Source: Onishia taeanensis (GTDB lineage: Bacteria; Pseudomonadota; Gammaproteobacteria; Pseudomonadales; Halomonadaceae). From it: a stretch of DNA of 64,000 nucleotides. The translations under genes and the position numbers were made by a program. Under the pieces are notes generated by a model, which did not search any database, was not told the DNA's origin, and worked only from the letters and a program-made list of their open reading frames with translations. Shown in pieces: positions 53,834-62,047 of the stretch. The DNA lies in assembly GCF_900100755.1 (NCBI RefSeq), contig NZ_FNCI01000013.1, positions 44,829-108,828 of the forward strand, written 5' to 3'. Position 1 is the stretch's first letter; each line of letters opens with the position of its first letter.

Positions 53834-55564
53834 TCAGCTGTCGTCGCCGCTCTGCCGGGTGCTTGCCTGTGCGATGGCGGAGGTGCTGCCATCGTTTTCC
53901 AGGCGGGCCAGCATCGGTTCTGCTTCGCGCTTGAAAGCGGCCAGAGCGGGACCGGAGAGGCTCTGGTTTTCCGGCAGGTCGACGCGCATGGCATCGACCC
54001 GGTTGCCGTTGGCGATCACCTCGTAGTGCAGGTGGGCGCCCGTGCTGCGACCGGTGTTGCCGGAAAGGGCGATGCGCTCTCCCATGGTGACGCGCTCGCC
54101 TTCGCTAACCAGGCGCTTCGACAGGTGCAGGTAGCGTGTCTTGTAACCGTTGTCGTGGCGAACCACCAGGTAGTTGCCTGCCAAGCGATGGTAAGCGGAT
54201 TTGACCACACGGCCATCGGCTGGCGCTCGCACGGTGGAGCCCGACGGCATGGCAAAGTCGGTGCCGTAGTGCGGGCTGATGCGCCCGGTGATCGGGTGCT
54301 TGCGGCGCAGGTTGAACGACGAGCTGATCCGGTAATGACCGTCGAAAGGGTAGCGGTTGAAGGCAGGGTCGAGGCTATGGCCATCCGGGGTGTAGAAGCG
54401 GTTATCGTCGCTATTGCGCACCACCGTCAAGTCCATCCGCGCGCCTTGGTAGCGCACGGCGAGAATGCGCGAGTCGAGGCTTTTGCCGTCGATGATGTCG
54501 GACTCGACCAGGACCTGGAAGGCATCGCCACGGCGGGTGTCGCGACGGAAGTCGAGCTTTTTGGATAGCACGTTGGTCAGCTCGGCCACCTCGGCCGAGT
54601 TAAGACCGGTCGCCTGGGCCGACTGCCCGAAGCTGCCGCTGACGGTGCCCGAGAACAGCCGCTGGGTCGCCTCGCCGGCTTTCTCGATATCGGCGATCTC
54701 GAAGGCTTGCTGCTCGTCTTCTGCCCGTTCGATCAGATAGCCAGTGCGGGCATTCTTCATGATGCGCAGGGCCATCAGTTGGCCGTCTTCATCGACCTTG
54801 TAGTCGAAGTTCTGACCCACTCGCCAGCGGGTCAAGACGTTCTTGTCCGGCATGGAATCGAGAAGCTGCATGACTTCGCTATAGCCGAGACCCAGGGTGC
54901 GCTCGGCGAGCACGGCGAAGGTGTCGCCGGGCTGCACGGTATAGGTTTCCCACTGGGGAACGAAGTTCTGGTGGGCAACGATCTCCGCTTCAAGCGACGG
55001 GTCATCGTCAATCAGCCATAGCGGGTCGGCGGAGAAGTCATCGTAGGAAGTGCCACCTTCGGCGCCACCGTCCACGTTGATTTCGGTCAGGTGACTGGCC
55101 AATTGCAGGACGCCGGCATCCAGTGTCGGCGGCTCGCCGGCGACGAGCCCAGCGGTATCATCGACGGTGGTGCTATCGCCTTGCTCGATGACCTGGGGGG
55201 AGGCGTCGAATGACGTCAGGTCGCGTGCGTCAGAACCATCCAGGGTGCCGGCATGCGCCTTGGCCAGGAAATTGATATCGACGATTTCCTGCGCCTTGAG
55301 GGTGTTGAGGGGGATATAGCCCTCATTGTCACTGCGCAGCGAAGGGCGTTCTTGTCCGGGCGTGGAAGCCGTTTCGACGACTTGCGTCGCGTCAGAGTTG
55401 CCGATGGGCATCTCGACGACGGTGAATTCGGTGTTGTCGGTCTCATCATCCGAGGCCGACACGGTGGAATAGAGTTGCTGCGCGCCTAGCACGGCCACCA
55501 TGGTGGCAACGGGTAACAAAAGAAACTTGTGCGTGCGCGGTAGCGAATGAAGGATTCGCAACAT
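53834..55564 (-). CDS. mepM: M23 murein endopeptidase (MepM-like)
   Basis: This 576-residue envelope protein has an N-terminal membrane anchor (FLLLPVATMVAVLGAQQ), an acidic linker, a LysM/OapA-like domain at about 205-265 (YTVQPGDTFAVLAERTLGLG) and a C-terminal LytM domain with zinc ligands in HYGTDFAMPSGS and HLHYEV. MepM cuts peptidoglycan cross-links so that new strands can be inserted. It is longer than the E. coli protein (440) because of the acidic linker between anchor and LysM. Confidence 0.9.
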   Translation of the reverse strand: MLRILHSLPRTHKFLLLPVATMVAVLGAQQLYSTVSASDDETDNTEFTVVEMPIGNSDATQVVETASTPGQERPSLRSDNEGYIPLNTLKAQEIVDINFLAKAHAGTLDGSDARDLTSFDASPQVIEQGDSTTVDDTAGLVAGEPPTLDAGVLQLASHLTEINVDGGAEGGTSYDDFSADPLWLIDDDPSLEAEIVAHQNFVPQWETYTVQPGDTFAVLAERTLGLGYSEVMQLLDSMPDKNVLTRWRVGQNFDYKVDEDGQLMALRIMKNARTGYLIERAEDEQQAFEIADIEKAGEATQRLFSGTVSGSFGQSAQATGLNSAEVAELTNVLSKKLDFRRDTRRGDAFQVLVESDIIDGKSLDSRILAVRYQGARMDLTVVRNSDDNRFYTPDGHSLDPAFNRYPFDGHYRISSSFNLRRKHPITGRISPHYGTDFAMPSGSTVRAPADGRVVKSAYHRLAGNYLVVRHDNGYKTRYLHLSKRLVSEGERVTMGERIALSGNTGRSTGAHLHYEVIANGNRVDAMRVDLPENQSLSGPALAAFKREAEPMLARLENDGSTSAIAQASTRQSGDDS

Positions 55565-55801
55565 AATGAGTAAAGGCCAGTAAGGATCAAATGGATATAA
55601 AAAGGCATCAGAACCTTACCCCATGGCGTATTAGCTGCCTAGTCTGTACGCACATACAGTAAGCGGTAATTCACACCCATTCGCCCAGGGTTTGGGAAGT
55701 GTCGTCACTAATTGGATGGAATGCCAGAAAATTAACACTGTTTCATCGAGAAACCTTGATTAATGTCCTGGCATTTTCTTGAGGCGGGGCCGTGCCGGGA
55801 A

Positions 55802-56662
55802 TCAGCCGGTCAGGGTGCCATCACGGTAGTCGCGCAGTGCCTGCTGTAATTCCGCCTCTGAGTTCATCACGAATGGCCCGTAATGGGCGATCGGTTCACG
55901 ATGTGGCGTACCCGCCAGCAGTAGGGCCTGAGCGCCGTTGGGGCTCGAAAGTGACAGGCTGTCGCCCTTGCTCAGGCGCACCAGCTCACCGGCGGAGACG
56001 CTCTCGCCGGCAATGGCTACTGTGCCATCGAACACATAGGCCAGCAGGGTGGGGGCATCGGCCTCGAGCGCAAGCGATGCGCCCTCATCAAGGTGCAGGT
56101 GCGCCACGGCGCCCTGACCGGCGAGTGCTTCCAGTGGGCCGTCAATGGCTTCGCCGTTGCTGGTCTGCCAGTGCCCGCCCAGCGCGGTGAGGCGTGCGCC
56201 ATCCTGTGTCAGGTGTGGCATCTCTGCGGCCTTCACATCGCGATAGGTGGCAGGGCTCAGCTTGTCGCGACTCGCTAGGCTCAGCCACAGCTGGAACGCA
56301 TGCAAACCCTGATGGTCAGTCAGCGGCATTTCCGAGTGGATAATGCCGCGCCCGGTGTGCATCCACTGAGCGTCGCCAGCCTCGATGGTGCTCGAGTGGC
56401 CCAGGTGGTCTTCATGGGTCAGGCCACCGTGAATCACGTAGGTAAGGGTCTGGATGCCTCGGTGCGGGTGCGGGGGAAAGCCGCCGATGTAATCGTCGGG
56501 GCGATCCGAGCCCAGTTCATCGAGCATCAAGAAAGGGTCGAGGCCGCCGCCAAAGTCGTGCAGGCGCTTGATCTTGACGCCATCACCGTCTTGGCTGGGC
56601 TGAGCGGCGAGCCGGCGTTCGATGCGACGGTCGCTGCCTTGTGTATCGTGGGTAGCGCTCAT
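55802..56662 (-). CDS. Pirin-family protein (YhaK-like)
   Basis: This 286-residue bicupin has metal-binding histidines in PHPHRGIQTLTYVIHG and the EMP motif IIHSEMP. Pirins of this group are redox sensors or quercetin-dioxygenase-like enzymes. It is divergent from a LysR gene that is followed by a glutathionyl-hydroquinone reductase, an arrangement reminiscent of the yqjG/yhaJ/yhaK neighbourhood of E. coli. Confidence 0.88.
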   Translation of the reverse strand: MSATHDTQGSDRRIERRLAAQPSQDGDGVKIKRLHDFGGGLDPFLMLDELGSDRPDDYIGGFPPHPHRGIQTLTYVIHGGLTHEDHLGHSSTIEAGDAQWMHTGRGIIHSEMPLTDHQGLHAFQLWLSLASRDKLSPATYRDVKAAEMPHLTQDGARLTALGGHWQTSNGEAIDGPLEALAGQGAVAHLHLDEGASLALEADAPTLLAYVFDGTVAIAGESVSAGELVRLSKGDSLSLSSPNGAQALLLAGTPHREPIAHYGPFVMNSEAELQQALRDYRDGTLTG

Positions 56663-56754
56663 GAGAAATCCTCCGCCAAAGCGTCTGGTGTCGATGGCAT
56701 GAATTGTTGATCATGAATACGGCGCAACGATAGCGCATAGTTTTGCTCAAAAGG

Positions 56755-56769
56755 TTCGAGGAAATCGAA
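56755..56769. promoter_or_regulatory. Candidate LysR operator over the regulator's own start
   Basis: TTCGA-GGAAA-TCGAA, a perfect inverted repeat with T-N11-A geometry, ends directly before the LysR start codon and includes its ribosome site. An identical TTCGA-N5-TCGAA lies upstream of the reductase gene at 57679. This fits autoregulation. Confidence 0.6.
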
Positions 56770-57678
56770 ATGTCCCGAGTGACGCTTTCCCAGTGGCGGA
56801 TGCTGGCGGCGGTCGTCGATCACGGTGGCTTTGCCCGTGCTTCGCTCGTCGTGCACAAGAGCCCCTCGACGCTCAACCACGCCGTGCACAAGCTCGAGGA
56901 GCAACTGGGTGTCAAGGTGCTGGAACCGGTGGGGCGCAATGTGCGGCTCACCGAGGCCGGCGAGATGCTGCTGCGACGGGCCCGCCAACTGATCGAAAGC
57001 GCCGAGGCCCTCGAGGACGTGGCCGACAGCCTCGCCGAGGGGCTGGAGGCGGAGGTGGTGTTGGCCATCGACCAGATATTTCCGCCGGACGTGCTGGCCC
57101 AGGCGCTGGAGCGTTTCTCGGCGGCCTTCCCACATGTGCGCATACAGCTGCACGAGACGGTGCTTAACGGCGGGGTCGAGATGCTTTACGACGGCCGGGC
57201 CGATTTGGTCGCCTCGGGGCTGGCGGCGCAGGGATTTCTCGGCGAGCCCCTGGCCACGGTGACCTTCCTCGCCGTGGCCCATCCCGACCACGCCCTGCAT
57301 CAGCTAGGCCGGCCGCTCGACCTGCGTGATCTGGAGCAACATCGCCAGCTGGTGGTGCGCGACTCGGCGCAGCGGGAGGCGATGAATGCGGGCTGGCTGA
57401 AGGCCGAGCAGCGCTGGACGGTCAGCCACCTGGCCACTTCGGTTGACATGCTCAAGCGTGGCCTGGGATTCGCCTGGGTACCGAAGACCCTGATCGAGCC
57501 GGCCCTGGAGCGCGGTGAGCTCCTGCCGCTGCCATTGCTGGTCGGCGGTGTGCGCCAGGTGCCGTTTCAGTTGATCCATCGCGATCGCGACCGGGCCGGT
57601 CCGGCGACCCGCGCCATGGCCGCAGCGCTGATGCAGTCGGTCAGCGAGTGGGAAAAGGCGCAAGCGGCAGCACAATGA
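56770..57678 (+). CDS. LysR-family regulator of the pirin/hydroquinone-reductase locus
   Basis: This 302-residue LysR protein has a helix-turn-helix at residues 5-65 (LSQWRMLAAVVDHGGFARAS, then SPSTLNHAVHKLEEQLG) and a substrate domain behind it. GAGGAAAT lies before the ATG at 56770; a TTG-started extension from 56743 is not favoured. It is divergent from the pirin gene and upstream of the reductase. By analogy with YhaJ it may respond to quinone-type compounds; this is inference. Confidence 0.87.
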   Translation: MSRVTLSQWRMLAAVVDHGGFARASLVVHKSPSTLNHAVHKLEEQLGVKVLEPVGRNVRLTEAGEMLLRRARQLIESAEALEDVADSLAEGLEAEVVLAIDQIFPPDVLAQALERFSAAFPHVRIQLHETVLNGGVEMLYDGRADLVASGLAAQGFLGEPLATVTFLAVAHPDHALHQLGRPLDLRDLEQHRQLVVRDSAQREAMNAGWLKAEQRWTVSHLATSVDMLKRGLGFAWVPKTLIEPALERGELLPLPLLVGGVRQVPFQLIHRDRDRAGPATRAMAAALMQSVSEWEKAQAAAQ

Positions 57679-57693
57679 TTCGAAAGCATCGAA
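57679..57693. promoter_or_regulatory. Candidate LysR operator upstream of hydroquinone reductase
   Basis: TTCGA-AAGCA-TCGAA starts directly after the LysR stop codon and about 90 bases before the reductase start. It has the T-N11-A pattern and the same arms as the site at 56755-56769; here the arms extend by one more base pair. Confidence 0.65.
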
Positions 57694-57780
57694 TGGAATC
57701 CCGGAAAATACGCGCTTGAGCGTCGAAAGAATGGGCGTAGGCTGCACAGTCATACGCGACATCTAACTTGAGGAGGGCTT

Positions 57781-58785
57781 ATGGGCCTGTTGATCGACGG
57801 CGAGTGGCACGACCAGTGGTACGACACCAAGAAGCACGGCGGCGAGTTCGTCCGCGAGTCCGCCCAGCTACGCGATTGGGTGACCGCCGATGGCAGCGAG
57901 GGGCCAGATGGACAGCCGGGTAGGCTGGCCGAGCCGAACCGCTACCACCTTTATGTGTCGCTTGCCTGCCCCTGGGCTCACCGTGCCCTGATCATGCGCC
58001 ACCTCAAGGGACTCGATGATGTGATCGGTACCTCGCACGTGAGTCCGCTGATGCTGGACCAGGGCTGGAGCTACAACCAGGAAGAAGGTTCGAGCGGTGA
58101 CCCCATCAATGGTGTGAGCTATCACCGCGAGCTTTACACCCTCACCGACCCGCACTATACGGGCCGCGTCACGGTGCCGGCGCTGTGGGACAAGACCGCC
58201 GGCAATATCGTCAGCAATGAATCCGCCGATCTGCTGCGCATGTTCAACGGCGCCTTCGACGACATCACCGGCAACCGTCTGGACTTCTATCCCGCCGATC
58301 TGCGCGAGACCATCGATGCGGTGAACGCCGACGTCTACGACCACATCAACAATGGCGTCTACAAGTCAGGCTTTGCCACCGACCAAGCCGTCTACGAGAA
58401 GCACGTGACCGCGCTCTTCGATGCCCTCGACCGGATGGAAGCGCGCCTTGACGAGCAGCGCTATCTGGCCGGCGAGTGGTTGACCGAGGCGGACATCCGC
58501 TTGTTCACCACGCTGATCCGTTTCGATGCCGTCTATCACGGCCACTTCAAGTGCAATATCCGGCGTATCGAGGACTATCCAAATCTCTCGAACTATGTCC
58601 GCGAGCTGTACCAGTGGCCGGGGGTCAAGGAAACGGTGAACCTGGACCACATCAAGCGCCACTACTATTACAGCCACGACAACATCAACCCGACCCGCAT
58701 CGTGCCCAAGGGCCCAGCGCTCGACCTGGAGCGGCCCCATGACCGCGAGCGCCTGCCGGGACAGGGCATCAGGGAGAAGGCGTGA
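57781..58785 (+). CDS. yqjG: Glutathionyl-hydroquinone reductase
   Basis: This 334-residue xi-class glutathione transferase has the active-site cysteine in SLACPWAHRALIMRHLKG (CPWA rather than CPFC), the SNESADLLRMFN glutathione-binding segment and the family's long N-terminal extension. It reduces glutathionylated hydroquinones back to hydroquinones. AGGAGG precedes the ATG. It is probably controlled by the LysR gene just upstream. Confidence 0.92.
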   Translation: MGLLIDGEWHDQWYDTKKHGGEFVRESAQLRDWVTADGSEGPDGQPGRLAEPNRYHLYVSLACPWAHRALIMRHLKGLDDVIGTSHVSPLMLDQGWSYNQEEGSSGDPINGVSYHRELYTLTDPHYTGRVTVPALWDKTAGNIVSNESADLLRMFNGAFDDITGNRLDFYPADLRETIDAVNADVYDHINNGVYKSGFATDQAVYEKHVTALFDALDRMEARLDEQRYLAGEWLTEADIRLFTTLIRFDAVYHGHFKCNIRRIEDYPNLSNYVRELYQWPGVKETVNLDHIKRHYYYSHDNINPTRIVPKGPALDLERPHDRERLPGQGIREKA

Positions 58786-58962
58786 CGCCTGGTGGGGTGG
58801 CGCGGCTAACCCGTGGACAGGCCTTCGCGAAGGCGCTGTAAACCCTTCCCTGGGCGCTACATTCTTCATCCCTGAAGAATGACCTTCGCTCAGACCTGTT
58901 CCCGGCGCCGCTCAGATCCCACGTTTCTCCGCTTAGGGGCGGCCCAAGCGGTCGTCTCAGGC

Positions 58963-59087
58963 GTTCTTGGCCAACCAGCGGTCCAGGGCGTTGGCGAACT
59001 CTCGGCGGTCGACGTCCCAGCAGTTCTGAGTCAGAGGAGCCCTTGGGACCGCCGGTGTGCTCACCGCTCGAGCGCATGGTTTCCATG
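58963..59087 (-). pseudogene. Partial, frameshifted duplicate of the YaiI-family gene 3' end
   Basis: About 110 bases correspond to 59143-59251 inside the intact gene, with nearly perfect identity except for one substitution and a replaced patch (22 bases, CCAGCAG to AGAGGA, instead of GGAATA). In this copy METMRSSGEHTGGPKG is followed by a changed segment and the conserved EFANALDRWLAKN end is out of frame. No start or upstream part of the gene is present, so it is a remnant, not a gene. Confidence 0.85.
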
Positions 59088-59106
59088 CAGGCCCTTATCA
59101 TGCGCT

Positions 59107-59129
59107 GCATCTGTACCGGGTACAGATGC
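59107..59129. repeat. 11-bp perfect palindrome at the duplication junction
   Basis: GCATCTGTACC and GGTACAGATGC flank a single G. The ten bases GCATCTGTAC also occur inside the intact YaiI-family gene near 59259, so one arm looks copied and inverted during the duplication. Confidence 0.85.
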
Positions 59130-59136
59130 GTTGTTT

Positions 59137-59586
59137 TCACCGGTTCTTGGCCAACCAGCGGTCCAGAGCGTTGGCGAACTCTCGGCGGTCGACGTCGGAA
59201 TAGCCCTTGGGACCGCCGGTGTGCTCACCGCTCGAGCGCATGGTTTCCATGAAATCCCGCATCTGTACACGTGCGCGGATATTGCTGCGATCCAGCGCTT
59301 CGCCGCGATTGGTCATCACCGCTGCTCCCTTGTCGATCGCTTCCTGTGCCAGCGGCAGGTCGGCGGTCACCAGCAGGTCTCCCGGGACGAGGCGGCGAAC
59401 GATCTCGTCGTCGGCGGCGTCGAAGCCGCTTGCTACCGCCAGCGGCTTGACCCAGGGCGAGGGCGGCAGCGGCACTTGATGGTTGGCGACGAACCAAGTC
59501 GCTGTCTGGGTGCGCTCGGCGGCGCGCACGATGATGTCGCGTGCGACACGCGGGCAGGCGTCGGCATCGACCCACAGGCTAGGCAT
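59137..59586 (-). CDS. YaiI/YqxD (DUF188) family protein
   Basis: This 149-residue protein has the family features: an N-terminal WVDADACPRVARDIIVRAAE, the DLVITADLPLA-type segment (here GDLLVTADLPLAQEAI) and a C-terminal GGPKGYSDVDRREFANALDRW. The fold is PIN-like with clustered aspartates, so nuclease activity is suspected, but function is unknown. Its 3' end is duplicated in broken form downstream. Confidence 0.88.
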   Translation of the reverse strand: MPSLWVDADACPRVARDIIVRAAERTQTATWFVANHQVPLPPSPWVKPLAVASGFDAADDEIVRRLVPGDLLVTADLPLAQEAIDKGAAVMTNRGEALDRSNIRARVQMRDFMETMRSSGEHTGGPKGYSDVDRREFANALDRWLAKNR

Positions 59587-60116
59587 TCACGGCTCCGAAA
59601 AGACTGGCATGGCAAAGGTCTCGATGATAGCATGCGCTCTCCTCGCATGTGTTGACCCCCACCATCATGACGAATTGCACCCGCCTCGCTAGGTTGGGAT
59701 GGCAAGCTTTCGCAAGACGCCAGGCGCGATGATCCGCGACCAAGCGCTGTGACCGGGCTCGCCAAGTGTTCGCCCGGGGCAGGCCCAAGGCCTCGCCCAG
59801 TGCGTCTGGATTTGTAGATGGAGCGCCCACTGCCTGTCGGCAAGGTGCACAAGGTCGCCACAGCGGTTCGCCGAGAGTTTCCGGCAAGCCCCCGCGCTTG
59901 TCGAGGCTCGTTTGATTCGGGCAATGCCCGCGTCTCGACGTGAACCGAATGCCAGGTGCGACCGGCGTCCCAGATTCCGCCCGAGCCAGCCCCCGCATGG
60001 GGTGGTTCGCATTCGACCCTACAGGCTCTCATCGAACCTGTGCTATTGCGTGTTCCGGGTCGGGGACGCCACCAAACTCTGTTGCCGGTACTGACCGGCC
60101 TACCAAGGTGTGATTG
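59587..60116. other. Gene-free region upstream of the DEAD-box helicase
   Basis: No credible gene is present; antisense open frames here are not protein-like. It probably holds the YaiI-family promoter (minus) and a long 5' leader of the helicase (plus), as is common for cold-shock helicases. A partial repeat CTCGTTTGATTCGGG... with GGTTCG elements is seen, but no named motif. Confidence 0.5.
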
Positions 60117-61817
60117 ATGACCTCGACTTCTGTCGCCTCGCCGAGCTTCGGCGAACTGGCACTGCTGCCTGCCGTGCTGACTGCCCTCGAAACGCTGGGC
60201 TACGAAACTCCCTCCCCGATCCAGGCGCAGACCATTCCTGCCCTGCTCGAAGGCCGTGACATGATCGGCCAGGCTCAGACCGGTACCGGCAAGACTGCGG
60301 CCTTCGCACTGCCGATCCTGTCTCGCATCGACCTCGCTCGCCGCGAGCCCCAGGTGCTGGTGATGGCCCCGACCCGCGAACTGGCTCAGCAGGTTGCCGT
60401 GTCCTTCACCAAGTACGGCCAGAACCTTCAGGGCCTGCAGGTCGCTACCCTGTGTGGTGGCCAGGAATATCGTGAACAGCTCGGCGCGCTCAAGCGTGGC
60501 GCACAGGTCGTGGTCGGTACCCCGGGCCGCATCATCGATCACCTGGATCGTGGCAGCCTGAAGCTTGACGGCCTGTCCGCCCTGGTGCTCGACGAAGCCG
60601 ACGAAATGCTGCGCATGGGCTTCATTGATGACGTCAAGCGCGTCGTCGCCGATACCCCGAAAGACGCCCAGCGGGTGTTCTTCTCCGCGACCCTGCCGGC
60701 TGAGATCGAGCGCATCGTCAATCGCTATCTGGTCGACCCGGTCAAGGTCACTATCGAATCGGCCAAGGGCACTGCCGACAGCATCGATCAGCGTCTGGTG
60801 CGTGCCGAAGGTGGCGCCAAGCTCGAGGCACTGTCGCGCATCCTCGAAGTGGAGCCGGTCGATGGCGCCATCGTCTTCGTGCGTACCCGCGCCGCCTGCA
60901 CCACCCTGGTCGAGCAGCTGACCGCCCGCGGCGTCAATGCCGCTGGCCTGTCCGGCGATCTGGACCAGAGCCTGCGCGAGCGCACCATCACCCGCCTCAA
61001 GCGTGGCAAGGTCGATGTGCTGATCGCGACAGACGTGGCCGCTCGTGGCCTCGACGTGCCGCGTATCACCCACGTCATCAACTACGATCTGCCGCAGGAC
61101 TCCGAAGCCTATACTCACCGTATCGGCCGTACCGGTCGTGCTGGGCGTAGCGGCGTGGCGATCACCTTCGCCGGCTTCCGCGAAACCCGCAAGGTGCGCT
61201 GGATCGAGCAGGCCACCGGTCAGCACATGAGCGACATGGCGCTGCCCGATGAGGCGGCCATCCGCGCTCACCGCGACGAGATATTCCACCAGCGTGTGGT
61301 CGGTACTCTGACCGCCGGCAGCGACGAGCAGCGTGCGCTGGTCGAGCGCATGGTCGCCGAAGGGCATGATCCGGTTGAGCTGGCCTGTGCCTTCGCCGCC
61401 ATGGCGCGCGCCGACGAAGCGCCCATCGGTCGCCTGCAGGCACCGAAGGATCGCAACAACGATCGCGCCGCTCGTGATGGCAAGCCGAAGCGTCGTGACA
61501 GCGCTCCGCGCGAAGGCATGACACGCTATCGCGTTGCCGTTGGCCACAAGGACGGCGTCAAGCCGGGCCAACTGGTCGGCGCGCTGGCTAACGAAGGTGG
61601 CATCGAAGGCGCCCGCATCGGCCGCATCGACATCCGCAATGCCTTCTCAGTGGTCGAGCTGCCGAGCAGCCTGCCCGCCAGCATCCTCAGCAAGATGGCA
61701 CGCGCCAAGGTTGGCGGCCGTCCGCTGGAGATCAGCGAAGACAGCGGCGCGCCGGAACGCGCACCGCGCCGTCGCAACAACGACGACGCACCCGTGCGTC
61801 GCCGTTCGCAGGCCTGA
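60117..61817 (+). CDS. deaD: DEAD-box RNA helicase (DeaD/CsdA-type)
   Basis: This 566-residue ATP-dependent RNA helicase has a Q motif before AQTGTGKTAAFALPIL, PTRELAQQ, VGTPGRIIDHL, DEADEMLRMGF, SATLP, and in the second RecA domain ATDVAARGLDVPRI and HRIGRTGRAGRSG. The end carries a DbpA/CsdA-type RNA-binding domain (TRYRVAVGHKDGVKPGQLVG) and a short Arg-rich tail. It helps ribosome assembly and mRNA decay in the cold. A TTG at 60114 opens the frame; ATG at 60117 after AAGGTG is preferred. Confidence 0.93.
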   Translation: MTSTSVASPSFGELALLPAVLTALETLGYETPSPIQAQTIPALLEGRDMIGQAQTGTGKTAAFALPILSRIDLARREPQVLVMAPTRELAQQVAVSFTKYGQNLQGLQVATLCGGQEYREQLGALKRGAQVVVGTPGRIIDHLDRGSLKLDGLSALVLDEADEMLRMGFIDDVKRVVADTPKDAQRVFFSATLPAEIERIVNRYLVDPVKVTIESAKGTADSIDQRLVRAEGGAKLEALSRILEVEPVDGAIVFVRTRAACTTLVEQLTARGVNAAGLSGDLDQSLRERTITRLKRGKVDVLIATDVAARGLDVPRITHVINYDLPQDSEAYTHRIGRTGRAGRSGVAITFAGFRETRKVRWIEQATGQHMSDMALPDEAAIRAHRDEIFHQRVVGTLTAGSDEQRALVERMVAEGHDPVELACAFAAMARADEAPIGRLQAPKDRNNDRAARDGKPKRRDSAPREGMTRYRVAVGHKDGVKPGQLVGALANEGGIEGARIGRIDIRNAFSVVELPSSLPASILSKMARAKVGGRPLEISEDSGAPERAPRRRNNDDAPVRRRSQA

Positions 61818-61923
61818 TCACAGGTCCACCCGTAGCGAGAGCCTGAACGAGGCTCTCCGACCAAAGGGTGATGGCGCCGCGATAGCCGTTATCGGATAGT
61901 CGATGGCGCCAAGGTAACAACCG

Positions 61924-61958
61924 CGCAGGCTGGGGATATCCCCAGCCTGCGTTTTTTT
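61924..61958 (+). terminator. Rho-independent terminator after deaD
   Basis: CGCAGGCTGGGGA and TCCCCAGCCTGCG form a perfect 13-base stem with only TA between, followed by seven T residues. Confidence 0.93.
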
Positions 61959-61966
61959 ATGGCCAG

Positions 61967-62016
61967 TTTTTGTAGATGGTTTTTATAGATAGTTTTTATT
62001 GATTGTTTTATGGACG
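61967..62016 (+). repeat. 13-bp tandem repeat upstream of the EamA gene
   Basis: Units TTTTTGTAGATGG, TTTTTATAGATAG, TTTTTATTGATTG and a partial TTTTATGGACG follow each other without gaps. They make the promoter region very AT-rich and include TATAGAT-like -10 elements. Confidence 0.75.
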
Positions 62017-62047
62017 GTCCATGGATGGGATCAAGGAGAGGACAAGG

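Larger units (their letters stand above)
58786..59136. other. Gene-free stretch with a broken copy of the YaiI gene end
   Basis: The only recognisable content is the partial duplicate at 58963-59087 and the palindrome at 59107-59129. Bases 58800-58960 hold short inverted repeats (for example CATTCTTCAT/ATGAAGAATG near 58860) but no gene. Confidence 0.6.

Noticed and set aside
59579..59998. 139-codon minus-strand open frame upstream of deaD
   Set aside because: It lacks a ribosome site, has a composition typical of noncoding GC-rich antisense, and overlaps the probable promoter/leader of deaD.
59433..61571. 712-codon open frame on the minus strand
   Set aside because: It is the antisense of the deaD helicase and the sense strand of nothing known; its end runs out of frame through the YaiI-family gene. 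GC-rich genes often give such long antisense frames.
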